Positions 6,854 through 15,419 of a stretch of 64,000 nucleotides of DNA are shown piece after piece (position 1 is the stretch's first letter; every line of letters begins with the position of its first letter). The position numbers and the translations under genes were made by a program. Origin of the DNA: Phocaeicola fibrisolvens (GTDB lineage Bacteria; Bacteroidota; Bacteroidia; Bacteroidales; Bacteroidaceae); assembly GCF_025567125.1 (NCBI RefSeq), contig NZ_JAOQJI010000009.1:1-64000 (forward strand), given 5' to 3'. A model generated the notes under the pieces. That model worked only from the letters and a program-made list of their open reading frames with translations. It did no database searches and had not been told where the DNA came from.

Positions 6854-8041
6854 TTATTTCAATAAATCCAGTTGTTTGAAGCACTTGATTAATTTTTCAA
6901 TGGCGAAGTCCACCTGTTCCTTGGTGTGAGTAGCCATCAGTGCAAAGCGCACCAGTGTGTCCTGCGGTGCACAGGCAGGCGGGATTACCGGATTGATGAA
7001 GACACCTTCGTCAAAGGCCAGCTTGGTCACTTCGAAGGTCTTGTCCGTATCGCGCACGTACAACGGAATAATCGGACTTTCTGTATCACCGATTTCAAAT
7101 CCAGCGTCACGGAAACTCTTCAACGCATAATTAGTAATTTCCCATAATTTCTTCTGACGTTCCGGTTCAGTCTTGAAAATATGAATAGCCTCTCTGGCGG
7201 CAGCCGTAGCAGCCGGTGTGTTGCTGGCCTGGAAGATATAAGAACGGGCATTGTGGCGCAACCAGTTGATGACGTCCTTGTCACCGGCTACGAAACCACC
7301 GATAGATGCCAGTGACTTGCTGAACGTACCCATAATCAGGTCGACATCGTCCGTTACGCCGAAATGGTCGCATACACCGCGGCCTTCGCGACCGAAGACA
7401 CCCAAACCGTGAGCTTCGTCTACATAAATGCTGGCATTGTATTTTTTCTTCAGACGGACAATTTCCGGCAGGTTAGCCAAGTCGCCTTCCATGGAGAACA
7501 CGCTGTCCACTACAATCAGTTTCACAGCGTCCGGTTCGCATTTCTGGAGTTCTTTCTCCAAAGCCTCCATGTCATTATGCTTGTATTTCAGCTGAGTGGC
7601 AAAAGAAAGACGGCGTCCGTCTACGATAGATGCGTGGTCGCGGTCGTCGCAAATGATGTAGTCACCACGTCCGGCCAACTGAGGAATCACTCCTTCATTC
7701 ACCGTAAAACCCGTAGAGAAACAGAGCGCTTCATCTTTTCCAACGAATTCAGCCAGCTCTTTTTCCAGCTGCACGTGGATATCAAGTGTTCCGTTCAACA
7801 GACGGGAACCGGCACATCCCGTACCGTATTTGCGAGTCGCTGCAATGGCCGCGTCAATAATTCTTTGGTCGTGAGTCAAGCCCATGTAAGAGTTTGAACC
7901 AAACATCAGCACCTTCTTTCCGTCCATCATCACCTCTGTGTCCTGGGCACTGTCTATTTCCCGGAAATAAGGATAAACGCCTCTTTCCATATACATCTGA
8001 GGCAATCTGAATTTACTAAATTTTTCCTGTAATAATCCCAT
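6854..8041 (-). CDS. spt: Serine palmitoyltransferase (alpha-oxoamine synthase family)
   Basis: A 395-aa PLP enzyme of the alpha-oxoamine synthase family that in Bacteroides condenses serine with an acyl-CoA to make 3-ketosphinganine, the first step of sphingolipid synthesis. Visible features are DHAS (His136 stacking on PLP), DEAHGLG (Asp208) and the PLP lysine in GTFSKSLASIGG (Lys242). The closest other members make 8-amino-7-oxononanoate (BioF) or 2-amino-3-ketobutyrate (Kbl). The start MGLLQEKFSKFRLPQMYMER and the absence of biotin genes nearby favour the sphingolipid enzyme. It is divergent from a lipid-kinase-like gene and behind its own TATCTTTG promoter. Confidence 0.85.
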   Translation of the reverse strand: MGLLQEKFSKFRLPQMYMERGVYPYFREIDSAQDTEVMMDGKKVLMFGSNSYMGLTHDQRIIDAAIAATRKYGTGCAGSRLLNGTLDIHVQLEKELAEFVGKDEALCFSTGFTVNEGVIPQLAGRGDYIICDDRDHASIVDGRRLSFATQLKYKHNDMEALEKELQKCEPDAVKLIVVDSVFSMEGDLANLPEIVRLKKKYNASIYVDEAHGLGVFGREGRGVCDHFGVTDDVDLIMGTFSKSLASIGGFVAGDKDVINWLRHNARSYIFQASNTPAATAAAREAIHIFKTEPERQKKLWEITNYALKSFRDAGFEIGDTESPIIPLYVRDTDKTFEVTKLAFDEGVFINPVIPPACAPQDTLVRFALMATHTKEQVDFAIEKLIKCFKQLDLLK

Positions 8042-8127
8042 ATTCTAAGTATCTGGTAAGCATCCCAGCTTACGTTAAACTTTATACTTATGCAACCTGT
8101 CGTTACATCCTTTTCACTAAGAACGTG

Positions 8128-8161
8128 CAAAGATAATAAAAACTCCAAAACCCGACGCAAA
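8128..8161 (-). promoter_or_regulatory. Promoter of spt
   Basis: Minus-strand TTTG (8158-8161) and TATCTTTG (8128-8135) separated by 22 bases, a slightly long spacing for the Bacteroides consensus. The leader to the spt start would be about 80 bases. Confidence 0.5.
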
Positions 8162-8228
8162 TCCACTAAAAAAAATGGTTTCTTGTTTAATTATCCACAA
8201 AAAAGGGCGCTGATTATAAAGATAATGT

Positions 8229-8236
8229 TATTTTTG
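8229..8236 (+). promoter_or_regulatory. Probable -7 element of the lipid kinase gene
   Basis: TATTTTTG matches the Bacteroides -7 consensus TAnnTTTG and lies 28 bases before the start codon; no convincing -33 TTTG is present. Confidence 0.45.
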
Positions 8237-8264
8237 TACTCCCAAAATTTAAGGAAACAGGTTT

Positions 8265-9299
8265 ATGGACACGAAAAAGCGAATCATTTTTGTAGTCAAC
8301 CCCATATCCGGAACACACGGAAAAGAATTCATACTAAAGCTGATTGGCCAAGAACTGGACGCATCCAAATACGACTATTCCATCCGGAAAACTGAATATG
8401 CCGGACATGCTTCGGAAATAGCCGCACAGGCCGCCGCCGAAGGTACAGACATCGTGGTAGCCATCGGCGGAGACGGAACCATCAATGAAATAGGAAGGGC
8501 ACTGATCCATACGGATACGGCCATGGGCATCATTCCCTGCGGTTCGGGCAACGGGCTGGCACGCCACCTGCATATCCCCATGGAACCCAGAGCTGCTATC
8601 AACGTGCTGAACGCCGGACTTGTCAAGACCATTGATTATGGCATCATCGACAAGCATCCTTTTTTCTGTACATGCGGAGTGGGGTTCGATGCGTTCGTGA
8701 GCCTGAAATTCGCCGATTCGGGCAAGAGAGGGCTGCTCACCTATCTGGAAAACACCCTACACGAAAGCCTGACCTACCAGCCGGAGACTTACGAAATTGA
8801 GAATTCGGAAGGTACCGTGCGCTACAAGGCTTTTCTAATAGCCTGTGCCAATGCGTCCCAGTACGGGAACAATGCTTATATCGCTCCTCAGGCTTCCCTG
8901 ACCGACGGCATGATGGACATCACCATTCTAGAACCTTTCACGGTGCTGGATGTACCTTCCTTGTCCTTTCAGTTGTTCAACCGTACCCTCGACCAGAACA
9001 GCCGTATCAAGACCATGAAGGACAAACGGATTGTCATCCACCGAGCTCAGGAGGGAGTGTTCCATTTCGACGGCGACCCGATGATGGGAGGAAAAGACCT
9101 GGAAGTCCAGATTATCCATCAGGGACTTCATGTCATTGCCCCGATACGCCCCAAGCGCATGCCGTCTCCCCCGCTGAACATCCTCCAGCACTTCACCGAT
9201 TTCATCGGACGGCGTCCTCTCACATCGACCATTGCCCAGAAGCACAAGCAACTGTTGTTACTTAACCAGCACATTCTGAGAAGACTCTCAAAGAAATGA
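8265..9299 (+). CDS. Diacylglycerol/sphingoid-base kinase family protein
   Basis: A 344-aa protein of the DAGK catalytic family, which phosphorylates diacylglycerol or long-chain bases with ATP at the membrane. The N-terminus has the VVNPISGTHGK loop; the nucleotide site is IGGDGT (67-72) followed by NEIG, and PCGSGNGLAR lies at 91-100. A second lobe carries FDGDPMMGG near residue 270. Length fits the YegS/DgkB group. The gene is divergent from spt, which makes a sphingoid-base or sphingolipid substrate a reasonable guess, but the sequence does not separate this from diacylglycerol. It runs convergently to within 2 bases of the tRNA methyltransferase gene. Confidence 0.85.
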   Translation: MDTKKRIIFVVNPISGTHGKEFILKLIGQELDASKYDYSIRKTEYAGHASEIAAQAAAEGTDIVVAIGGDGTINEIGRALIHTDTAMGIIPCGSGNGLARHLHIPMEPRAAINVLNAGLVKTIDYGIIDKHPFFCTCGVGFDAFVSLKFADSGKRGLLTYLENTLHESLTYQPETYEIENSEGTVRYKAFLIACANASQYGNNAYIAPQASLTDGMMDITILEPFTVLDVPSLSFQLFNRTLDQNSRIKTMKDKRIVIHRAQEGVFHFDGDPMMGGKDLEVQIIHQGLHVIAPIRPKRMPSPPLNILQHFTDFIGRRPLTSTIAQKHKQLLLLNQHILRRLSKK

Positions 9300-9301
9300 C
9301 A

Positions 9302-10018
9302 TTATAACGCCAGATAGAAAGGGCGGGCCAGATTCTCAAATTCTGGGGTATAGACGTGACGGACCGACGACTCAATCACGAGACGGGTGACCTCTGTCTC
9401 CGGAAGAGGATGTCTGGCAAACTCCATCAGTACACGCTTGGCTGCCAGTTCCTCACGAGGATGCACCCAGGTCTGACGGGAAAGAAACAGCCCTTTCCCC
9501 AATGCCAATGCAATGAAATCCGCGGCTGCCGCTGCCGGAAGAATAACCGAAAAGGTTCCACAATCGGACAAAAGCCTCGCTACGGCCGACAACAAAGCTT
9601 CGAAGTCCAGGTCGTCGGTATGCCGCGCCGTGTTCCGTTGCCGTTGCGGACATTTCACGTCCTCCACAAAATACGGTGGATTCGAAACAATCACATCGAA
9701 AGTTCCCCAGTCTTCCGGCACGTGGCGGATGTCTTCCCTGCACACCTCAATCCGGTGTTTCCAAGGTGACCGTTCCACGTTCTCACGCGCCTGCACCACA
9801 GCCCCCTCGTCAATATCTACTGCAACGACAGAAGCCGTGGCATTGCGTTGAGCCAGCATCAAGGCAATCAAACCGCTTCCGGTGCCGATGTCCAACATGC
9901 GGCGGGCATTCTCCACCCGTGTCCAGGCTCCAGCCAGCACACCGTCTGTTCCTACTTTCATGGCACATTTATCATGATACACCACAAATTGCTTGAACTG
10001 AAAAAAAGGATTTGGCAT
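9302..10018 (-). CDS. trmN6: tRNA1(Val) adenine-37 N6-methyltransferase family (TrmN6/YfiC)
   Basis: A 238-aa class I methyltransferase with SAM-binding motif DIGTGSGL (43-50), an acidic residue at the end of strand 2 (VVAVDID) and the adenine-N6 catalytic motif SNPPYF (NPPY at 113-116). The opening FQFKQFVVYHDKCAMKVGTDG is characteristic of the TrmN6 family, which methylates A37 of tRNA1(Val). It stands alone on the minus strand, ending against the lipid kinase gene and divergent from lon. Confidence 0.88.
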   Translation of the reverse strand: MPNPFFQFKQFVVYHDKCAMKVGTDGVLAGAWTRVENARRMLDIGTGSGLIALMLAQRNATASVVAVDIDEGAVVQARENVERSPWKHRIEVCREDIRHVPEDWGTFDVIVSNPPYFVEDVKCPQRQRNTARHTDDLDFEALLSAVARLLSDCGTFSVILPAAAAADFIALALGKGLFLSRQTWVHPREELAAKRVLMEFARHPLPETEVTRLVIESSVRHVYTPEFENLARPFYLAL

Positions 10019-10040
10019 ATATTCTTCTTAAAATTTGCGC

Positions 10041-10048
10041 CAAAAATA
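10041..10048 (-). promoter_or_regulatory. Probable -7 element of trmN6
   Basis: Minus-strand TATTTTTG, matching TAnnTTTG, 22 bases before the trmN6 start. A TTTG lies 23 bases further upstream (10072-10075), a little beyond the usual spacing. Confidence 0.45.
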
Positions 10049-10120
10049 CGTAAATGCAGGCAGAAAGCAGACAAATCCCACATTATTTTTATACTTTAAG
10101 CAGGTATTTGAAGCAAATAG

Positions 10121-10152
10121 TTTCCAAATTCGACACGGAATGATTACCTTTG
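10121..10152 (+). promoter_or_regulatory. Promoter of the lon-tgt operon
   Basis: TTTC (10121-10124) and TACCTTTG (10145-10152) are spaced by 20 bases, one mismatch from the Bacteroides consensus. The lon start follows 52 bases after the -7 element. Confidence 0.55.
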
Positions 10153-10204
10153 TGCCGTTTGAACAATAAAAAATGCTTCTTAAATTTAGAAGAGAGAAAC
10201 CAAT

Positions 10205-12694
10205 ATGGCAAAGAAGAAAAAAAATAACGATTTTCTGATCGACGCAGAAGGCGATGACATTCCGATGATGGCCGAATTCGAAACCGTTTCGGCAGAAGAT
10301 GCTCCTAAGGATCTTTCCAAGGAATTTCCCGTCATGCCCCTACGCAACCTGATGATATTTCCCTCCATCGTAATGCCTATCAGCGTAGGACGACAACCGA
10401 CCCTGAAACTGGTCAACCAGGCATTCCGTACCAAAGAATCAATTGTAATCACTACGCAAAAAGTAGGTGAAATAGAATCTCCCAAGCAGAAAGACTTGTT
10501 CCCCATCGGGGTTGTCGGGAAGGTGCTCCGTGTATTCGAAATGCCCGGAGGCAATATTACGGCCATACTTCAGGCCACCGGACCCAAAGTCAAACTGGAG
10601 GAGATTACAAGCACTCGTCCCTTCCTGAAAGGAAAAGTATCCTTGATTGAGGAGAATATGGAGGAAGAAAAGACGGATGAGTTCAAGACGCTGATAGATA
10701 CGTGCAAGGAGCTGAGCAAAAAAATAATCGACCTTTCGGACGACATTTCTCCCGACACGGCCTTCGCCCTGAAAAACCTGGACGACAACGAGGTGCTGGT
10801 GAATTTCATCTCGGGCAACTTCCCTTTCCCAATCGACGAGAAGTATGAGTTGTTGCAGATGAACGACCTGAAATCCAGACTGTACCGTCTAATTCAGCTG
10901 CTCAACAAAACTATCCAGCTGGCTACGCTGAAGCAGAACATCCAGATGCGTACCCGCGAAGACCTGGACCGCCAGCAAAAGGAGTATTTCTTGCAACAAC
11001 AAATCAAGAACATTCAAGACGAACTGGGCAACGGACAGGACGGCGAAATCGAGGAACTCCAGAAAAAGGGCGAGAAAAAGCTCTGGAAACCGGAGGTGAA
11101 GGAGATTTTCGACCGCGAACTGGCCAAACTGGAACGCATCAACCCGCAATCGCCCGACTATAATGTGCAGCTGACGTATCTGCAGACGTTGCTTTCCCTG
11201 CCGTGGGGAGTCTATACCAAGGATGTGATTGACATTCCGAATGCCAAGAAGATTCTGGACAAGGAACACTACGGACTGGAGAAGGTGAAAGAACGTATTC
11301 TGGAATACCTGGCCGTACTGAAGCTGAAAGGCGACCTGAAATCGCCGATTATCTGTCTTTATGGCCCTCCGGGTGTAGGAAAGACCTCACTGGGACGTTC
11401 CATCGCTACGGCCCTGAAGCGGAAATATGTCCGCATGTCACTGGGTGGCGTACACGACGAGGCGGAAATCCGCGGACACCGCAAGACATACATCGGTGCC
11501 ATGCCGGGACGTATCATCAAGAGCCTGATCAAGGCGGAGACCTCCAACCCGGTCATCATTCTGGATGAAATTGACAAGCTGAGCAACGACAACCACGGCG
11601 ACCCGAGTTCGGCCATGCTGGAGGTGCTCGATCCGGAACAGAACAACACGTTCCACGACAACTATGTGGACATCGACTACGACTTGTCGAACGTCATGTT
11701 CATTGCCACGGCCAACAACCTGGGCACCATCCCTACTCCGTTGCTCGACCGTATGGAACTGATTGAGGTGAGCGGTTACATCACCGAAGAGAAAATCGAG
11801 ATTGCCCGCCGCCACCTGATTCCGAAGGAAATGGAAAAGAACGGCTTGCAGAAGGAACACGTGAAGTTCACCAAGCCGGCCATCGAATACATCATCGAGA
11901 ACTATACCCGTGAAAGCGGCGTGCGTGAGCTGGAGAAGAAAATCAGTAAGGTGATGCGGAAAATCGCCCTGGAAATCGCCAGCGGGGAATTTACCGAAAC
12001 ACATGAGCTGAAACCGAAGGACATCGAGAAGTTCCTCGGCCCGCAGGAATACTCCCGCGACAAGTACCAAGGCAACGAATATGCCGGCGTGGTGACCGGA
12101 CTGGCCTGGACGGCGGTAGGCGGCGAAATCCTGTTCGTGGAAACCAGTCTGAGCCGCGGAAAGGGACAGTTGACCCTGACCGGAAACCTGGGTTCCGTAA
12201 TGAAGGAATCGGCCATGCTGGCACTGGAATACCTGAAAGCACACAGCCATCTGCTCGACTTGCCAGAAGGTATCTTCGACAACTGGAATATCCATATCCA
12301 CGTGCCGGAAGGAGCCATTCCGAAAGACGGTCCTTCTGCCGGAATCACGATGGTCACCTCACTGGCTTCTGCACTGACCCAGCGGAAGGTGAAAGCCAAC
12401 CTGGCCATGACGGGCGAAATCACTCTGCGCGGACGAGTATTGCCGGTAGGCGGTATCCGCGAAAAGATTCTGGCCGCCAAACGTGCCGGTATCAAGGACA
12501 TCATCTTGTGTGAAGAAAACCGCAAGGACATCAACGAAATCCAGCCGATGTACCTCACGGGCATGACCTTCCACTACGTGAAGGACATCAAGGAGGTGCT
12601 CCGTCTGGCCCTGACCGACGAGAAGGTGGCCGATGCCATTGATTTCACCGTGAAAGAAGACAAAGACAAAAACCAAGAAAACCCAGCACAATGA
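10205..12694 (+). CDS. lon: ATP-dependent protease Lon (LonA)
   Basis: An 829-aa cytosolic AAA+ serine protease that degrades damaged and regulatory proteins. It has an N-terminal substrate-binding domain starting at KEFPVMPLRNLMIFPSIVMP, a coiled coil, the AAA+ module with Walker A GPPGVGKT (387-394) and Walker B VIILDEIDKL, and a C-terminal protease domain. The catalytic dyad is Ser711 in PKDGPSAGITM and Lys754 in PVGGIREKILAA. A charged N-terminal extension of about 35 residues and a Lys-rich tail are usual for the phylum. Its stop overlaps the tgt start (ATGA), so the two are translationally coupled. Confidence 0.97.
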   Translation: MAKKKKNNDFLIDAEGDDIPMMAEFETVSAEDAPKDLSKEFPVMPLRNLMIFPSIVMPISVGRQPTLKLVNQAFRTKESIVITTQKVGEIESPKQKDLFPIGVVGKVLRVFEMPGGNITAILQATGPKVKLEEITSTRPFLKGKVSLIEENMEEEKTDEFKTLIDTCKELSKKIIDLSDDISPDTAFALKNLDDNEVLVNFISGNFPFPIDEKYELLQMNDLKSRLYRLIQLLNKTIQLATLKQNIQMRTREDLDRQQKEYFLQQQIKNIQDELGNGQDGEIEELQKKGEKKLWKPEVKEIFDRELAKLERINPQSPDYNVQLTYLQTLLSLPWGVYTKDVIDIPNAKKILDKEHYGLEKVKERILEYLAVLKLKGDLKSPIICLYGPPGVGKTSLGRSIATALKRKYVRMSLGGVHDEAEIRGHRKTYIGAMPGRIIKSLIKAETSNPVIILDEIDKLSNDNHGDPSSAMLEVLDPEQNNTFHDNYVDIDYDLSNVMFIATANNLGTIPTPLLDRMELIEVSGYITEEKIEIARRHLIPKEMEKNGLQKEHVKFTKPAIEYIIENYTRESGVRELEKKISKVMRKIALEIASGEFTETHELKPKDIEKFLGPQEYSRDKYQGNEYAGVVTGLAWTAVGGEILFVETSLSRGKGQLTLTGNLGSVMKESAMLALEYLKAHSHLLDLPEGIFDNWNIHIHVPEGAIPKDGPSAGITMVTSLASALTQRKVKANLAMTGEITLRGRVLPVGGIREKILAAKRAGIKDIILCEENRKDINEIQPMYLTGMTFHYVKDIKEVLRLALTDEKVADAIDFTVKEDKDKNQENPAQ

Positions 12695-13821
12695 AGTTTG
12701 AGTTACAATATACGGATCCCAAATCGAATGCCCGCGCCGGTCTGATTACGACCGACCACGGGCAGATTGAGACCCCTATCTTTATGCCGGTCGGCACACT
12801 CGGTACAGTAAAGGGGGTGCATCTTCACGAACTGAAGAACGACATCAAGGCCCAGATTATCCTGGGAAACACGTATCACCTCTATCTGCGCCCGGGACTC
12901 GACATCATTGAGGGGGCCGGAGGACTGCATAAGTTCAACGGCTTCGACCGCCCGATGCTGACCGATAGCGGGGGCTTCCAGGTGTTCTCCCTCTCCGATA
13001 TCCGGAAACTGCGGGAAGAGGGCGTGGAGTTCCGCTCGCACATCGACGGGTCGAAGCACCTGTTCACTCCGGAACGGGTGATGGACATCGAACGCACCAT
13101 CGGGGCCGACATCATCATGGCTTTCGATGAATGTGCGCCCGGCACCTCCGACTATGACTATGCCAAGAAGTCGATGGAGCTGACGCATCGCTGGCTCGAC
13201 CGCTGCTGCGCCCGTTTCAACGAAACGGAGCCCAAGTACGGCTACAGCCAGTCGCTCTTCCCCATCGTGCAGGGATGTGTGTATCCCGACCTGCGCCGGC
13301 GCTCGGCAGAGTACATCGCTTCGAAGAATGCCGACGGAAACGCCATCGGCGGACTGGCCGTAGGGGAACCGACGGAGAAAATGTATGAGATGATTGAAGT
13401 GGTCAACGAAATATTGCCTACCGACAAGCCCCGCTACCTGATGGGCGTGGGAACTCCGGTCAATATTCTGGAAGGCATCGAACGAGGAGTGGACATGTTC
13501 GACTGCGTGATGCCGACCCGCAACGGCCGAAACGGCATGCTCTTCACCAAAGACGGCATCATGAACATGCGCAACAAGAAATGGGAGAACGATTACTCCC
13601 CCATCGAAGCCGACGGTGCTTCCTACGTGGACACGATGTACAGCCGTGCCTACCTGCGCCACCTGTTCCATGCCCAGGAGCTGCTTGCCCTCCAGATTGC
13701 CTCCATCCACAACCTGGCCTTCTACCTCTGGCTCGTGGGCGAGGCCCGCAAGCACATCATCGCCGGCGACTTCTCTACCTGGAAGCCGATGATGGTGAAA
13801 CGTTTATCTACCCGATTGTAA
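12691..13821 (+). CDS. tgt: Queuine tRNA-ribosyltransferase (Tgt) without zinc cysteines
   Basis: A 376-aa enzyme that exchanges guanine-34 in GUN-anticodon tRNAs for a queuosine precursor. The catalytic residues are present: Asp92 in MLTDSGGFQVF and the nucleophile Asp271 in FDCVMPTRNGRNG; the substrate loop GGLAVGEP is intact. Bacterial Tgt normally binds zinc through three cysteines (CxCxxC) just before a YSRAYLHH-like motif and a later His. Here that place reads GASYVDTMYSRAYLRH, so all three cysteines are absent while the His in ASIHNLAF remains. It overlaps lon by 4 bases and precedes an LPS permease gene by 12. Either the structure is stabilised otherwise or this is a lineage variant. 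Confidence 0.93.
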   Translation: MKFELQYTDPKSNARAGLITTDHGQIETPIFMPVGTLGTVKGVHLHELKNDIKAQIILGNTYHLYLRPGLDIIEGAGGLHKFNGFDRPMLTDSGGFQVFSLSDIRKLREEGVEFRSHIDGSKHLFTPERVMDIERTIGADIIMAFDECAPGTSDYDYAKKSMELTHRWLDRCCARFNETEPKYGYSQSLFPIVQGCVYPDLRRRSAEYIASKNADGNAIGGLAVGEPTEKMYEMIEVVNEILPTDKPRYLMGVGTPVNILEGIERGVDMFDCVMPTRNGRNGMLFTKDGIMNMRNKKWENDYSPIEADGASYVDTMYSRAYLRHLFHAQELLALQIASIHNLAFYLWLVGEARKHIIAGDFSTWKPMMVKRLSTRL

Positions 13822-13833
13822 TTGTAGTTTGAT

Positions 13834-15009
13834 ATGAAGCACAATGTGTTCCAGCTGTTCCGTTTCTACCTGAAGACAGGAATGGAACAGCTGAAAAAAT
13901 TAAAAGGAAACCCGTTCAAGAAGAAATGGCTGAAACGGCTCGACAGGTACATCATCGTGAAGTTCCTGGGCACCTATTTCTTTGCCATCGCACTGATTAT
14001 CTCCATTGCCGTGGTGTTCGACATCAATGAAAACATTGACGACTTCATCAACAACAAGGCGCCCATCAGTGCCATCATCTTCGACTATTACCTGAACTTC
14101 ATCCCTTACTACACCAACCTGTTCAGTCCGCTGTTCGTGTTCATCGCCGTGATTTTCTTCACATCGAAACTGGCGGAGAACTCCGAAATCATCGCCATGT
14201 TCTCCACGGGCATGAGTTTCAAGCGGCTCATGGTGCCTTATATGATTTCGGCGGCCATCATCGCCCTGGTCACCTACGTGCTGAGCACGGAAGTCATCCC
14301 CACGGGAAGTGTGACTCGACTGAAGTTCGAACAGGTGTACAAGAACAAGAAACGGACGGACTACGTGCGCAACATCCAGTTGGAGGTGGACACGGGGGTA
14401 ATTGCCTACATGGAACGCTACGAGGACTACAACAAGACGGCCTACCGTTTCTCGCTCGATAAGTTTGAAGACCATAAACTGGTGTCACATCTCACGGCCC
14501 GCCGTATCACCTACGACACGACCGCCGTACACCGGTGGATTATCAAGGACTACATGATCCGCGAGATGAAGGGCATGCGCGAAACCATCACCCGTGGTGA
14601 CCGTATGGACTCCATCATCAACATGGAGCCGCAGGACTTCCTGATTACCCGCGGACAGCAGGAAACCATGACCAGTCCGCAACTTCGGGAATACATCGAC
14701 AAGCAGAAGCAACGAGGGTTCGCCAACATCAAAGTGTTCGAAGTGGAATACTACCGACGCATCGCTACCTCGTTCGCGGCCTTCATTCTGACGGTCATTG
14801 GGCTCTCGCTTTCGTCGCAGAAACGAAAAGGAGGTATGGGACTTCACTTGGGTATCGGTATCGCCCTGAGCTTCTCCTACATCCTGTTCCAGACCATTTC
14901 GTCGACCTTCGCCATCAACGGAAACGCGTCGCCGAATCTGGCAGTATGGATTCCGAACATCCTCTATCTGTTCATTGCGATTTACCTCTATCGGAAGGCG
15001 CCAAAATAA
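13834..15009 (+). CDS. LptF/LptG-family LPS export permease
   Basis: A 391-aa inner-membrane protein of the YjgP/YjgQ family, the permease subunits that with the ATPase LptB pull lipopolysaccharide out of the inner membrane. After a basic N-terminus come transmembrane segments near YIIVKFLGTYFFAIALIISI and two more before residue 160, a soluble periplasmic domain (about 165-300), and three C-terminal membrane segments (SFAAFILTVIGLSLS onward). The family pattern of three segments, a beta domain and three segments is met. LptF and LptG cannot be separated from sequence alone. It is the last gene before a strong terminator. Confidence 0.9.
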   Translation: MKHNVFQLFRFYLKTGMEQLKKLKGNPFKKKWLKRLDRYIIVKFLGTYFFAIALIISIAVVFDINENIDDFINNKAPISAIIFDYYLNFIPYYTNLFSPLFVFIAVIFFTSKLAENSEIIAMFSTGMSFKRLMVPYMISAAIIALVTYVLSTEVIPTGSVTRLKFEQVYKNKKRTDYVRNIQLEVDTGVIAYMERYEDYNKTAYRFSLDKFEDHKLVSHLTARRITYDTTAVHRWIIKDYMIREMKGMRETITRGDRMDSIINMEPQDFLITRGQQETMTSPQLREYIDKQKQRGFANIKVFEVEYYRRIATSFAAFILTVIGLSLSSQKRKGGMGLHLGIGIALSFSYILFQTISSTFAINGNASPNLAVWIPNILYLFIAIYLYRKAPK

Positions 15010-15049
15010 AATAAAACGCTACAGAAACCCAATTCCTTTATTATAACAA

Positions 15050-15097
15050 AAATGCATCCCAAAGTCGTTTTTCACTTTCAGGATGCATTTTTTATTT
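15050..15097 (+). terminator. Intrinsic terminator of the lon-tgt-lpt operon
   Basis: Stem AAATGCATCC (15050-15059) pairs with GGATGCATTT (15081-15090), followed by a T-rich run, 40 bases after the permease stop. Confidence 0.85.
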
Positions 15098-15116
15098 GGA
15101 AAGTCCGAGCCTGTGA

Positions 15117-15186
15117 AGGACAATCATCACAAAAAGATAAGACCATTTCAACACAGAAAGACGAGACTGTTTCGACACAGAAATAT
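15117..15186. repeat. Short tandem repeat with 24-bp period
   Basis: Three units with a 24-base period; the last two match closely over AGACnnTTTCnACACAGAAA. Each has a TTTC-N6-GAAA inverted repeat at its core (15146-15159 and 15170-15183); the first unit is decayed. It resembles the half-site layout of the 22-bp arrays elsewhere in the window and lies in the 410-base gap between the lpt permease and the convergent hydrolase gene. Confidence 0.55.
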
Positions 15187-15225
15187 TAAGGGGAAAGTCT
15201 TACAGGTTGAGTCTTAAAAGTAAAA

Positions 15226-15278
15226 ATCTCCTGCTTTATTTCGCCTATCTGAATTGTATGGCTAAAAGCAGGAGATTC
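15226..15278. repeat. 13-bp inverted repeat with 27-base loop
   Basis: AATCTCCTGCTTT and AAAGCAGGAGATT form a perfect stem. On the minus strand it is followed by TTTTTAC, so it could terminate the hydrolase transcript about 145 bases past its stop. The remaining 140 bases up to the hydrolase stop hold nothing I can name. Confidence 0.5.
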
Positions 15279-15419
15279 TTTGGGGTAACCGATAGATTGC
15301 AAGTAAATCTAACCCATTTTTCTATCAGCGAACGCCTCACATCTTTTTATTCTACGTCCAGATTCTCGTCACTCCATTTTACCGAACAAAGTTCTCGGGA
15401 ATCACTGAAGAACGGAACT

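Noticed and set aside
11438..12301. 287-aa minus-strand frame inside lon
   Set aside because: It is the complement of the conserved AAA+ and protease region of lon and has a shadow-like composition.
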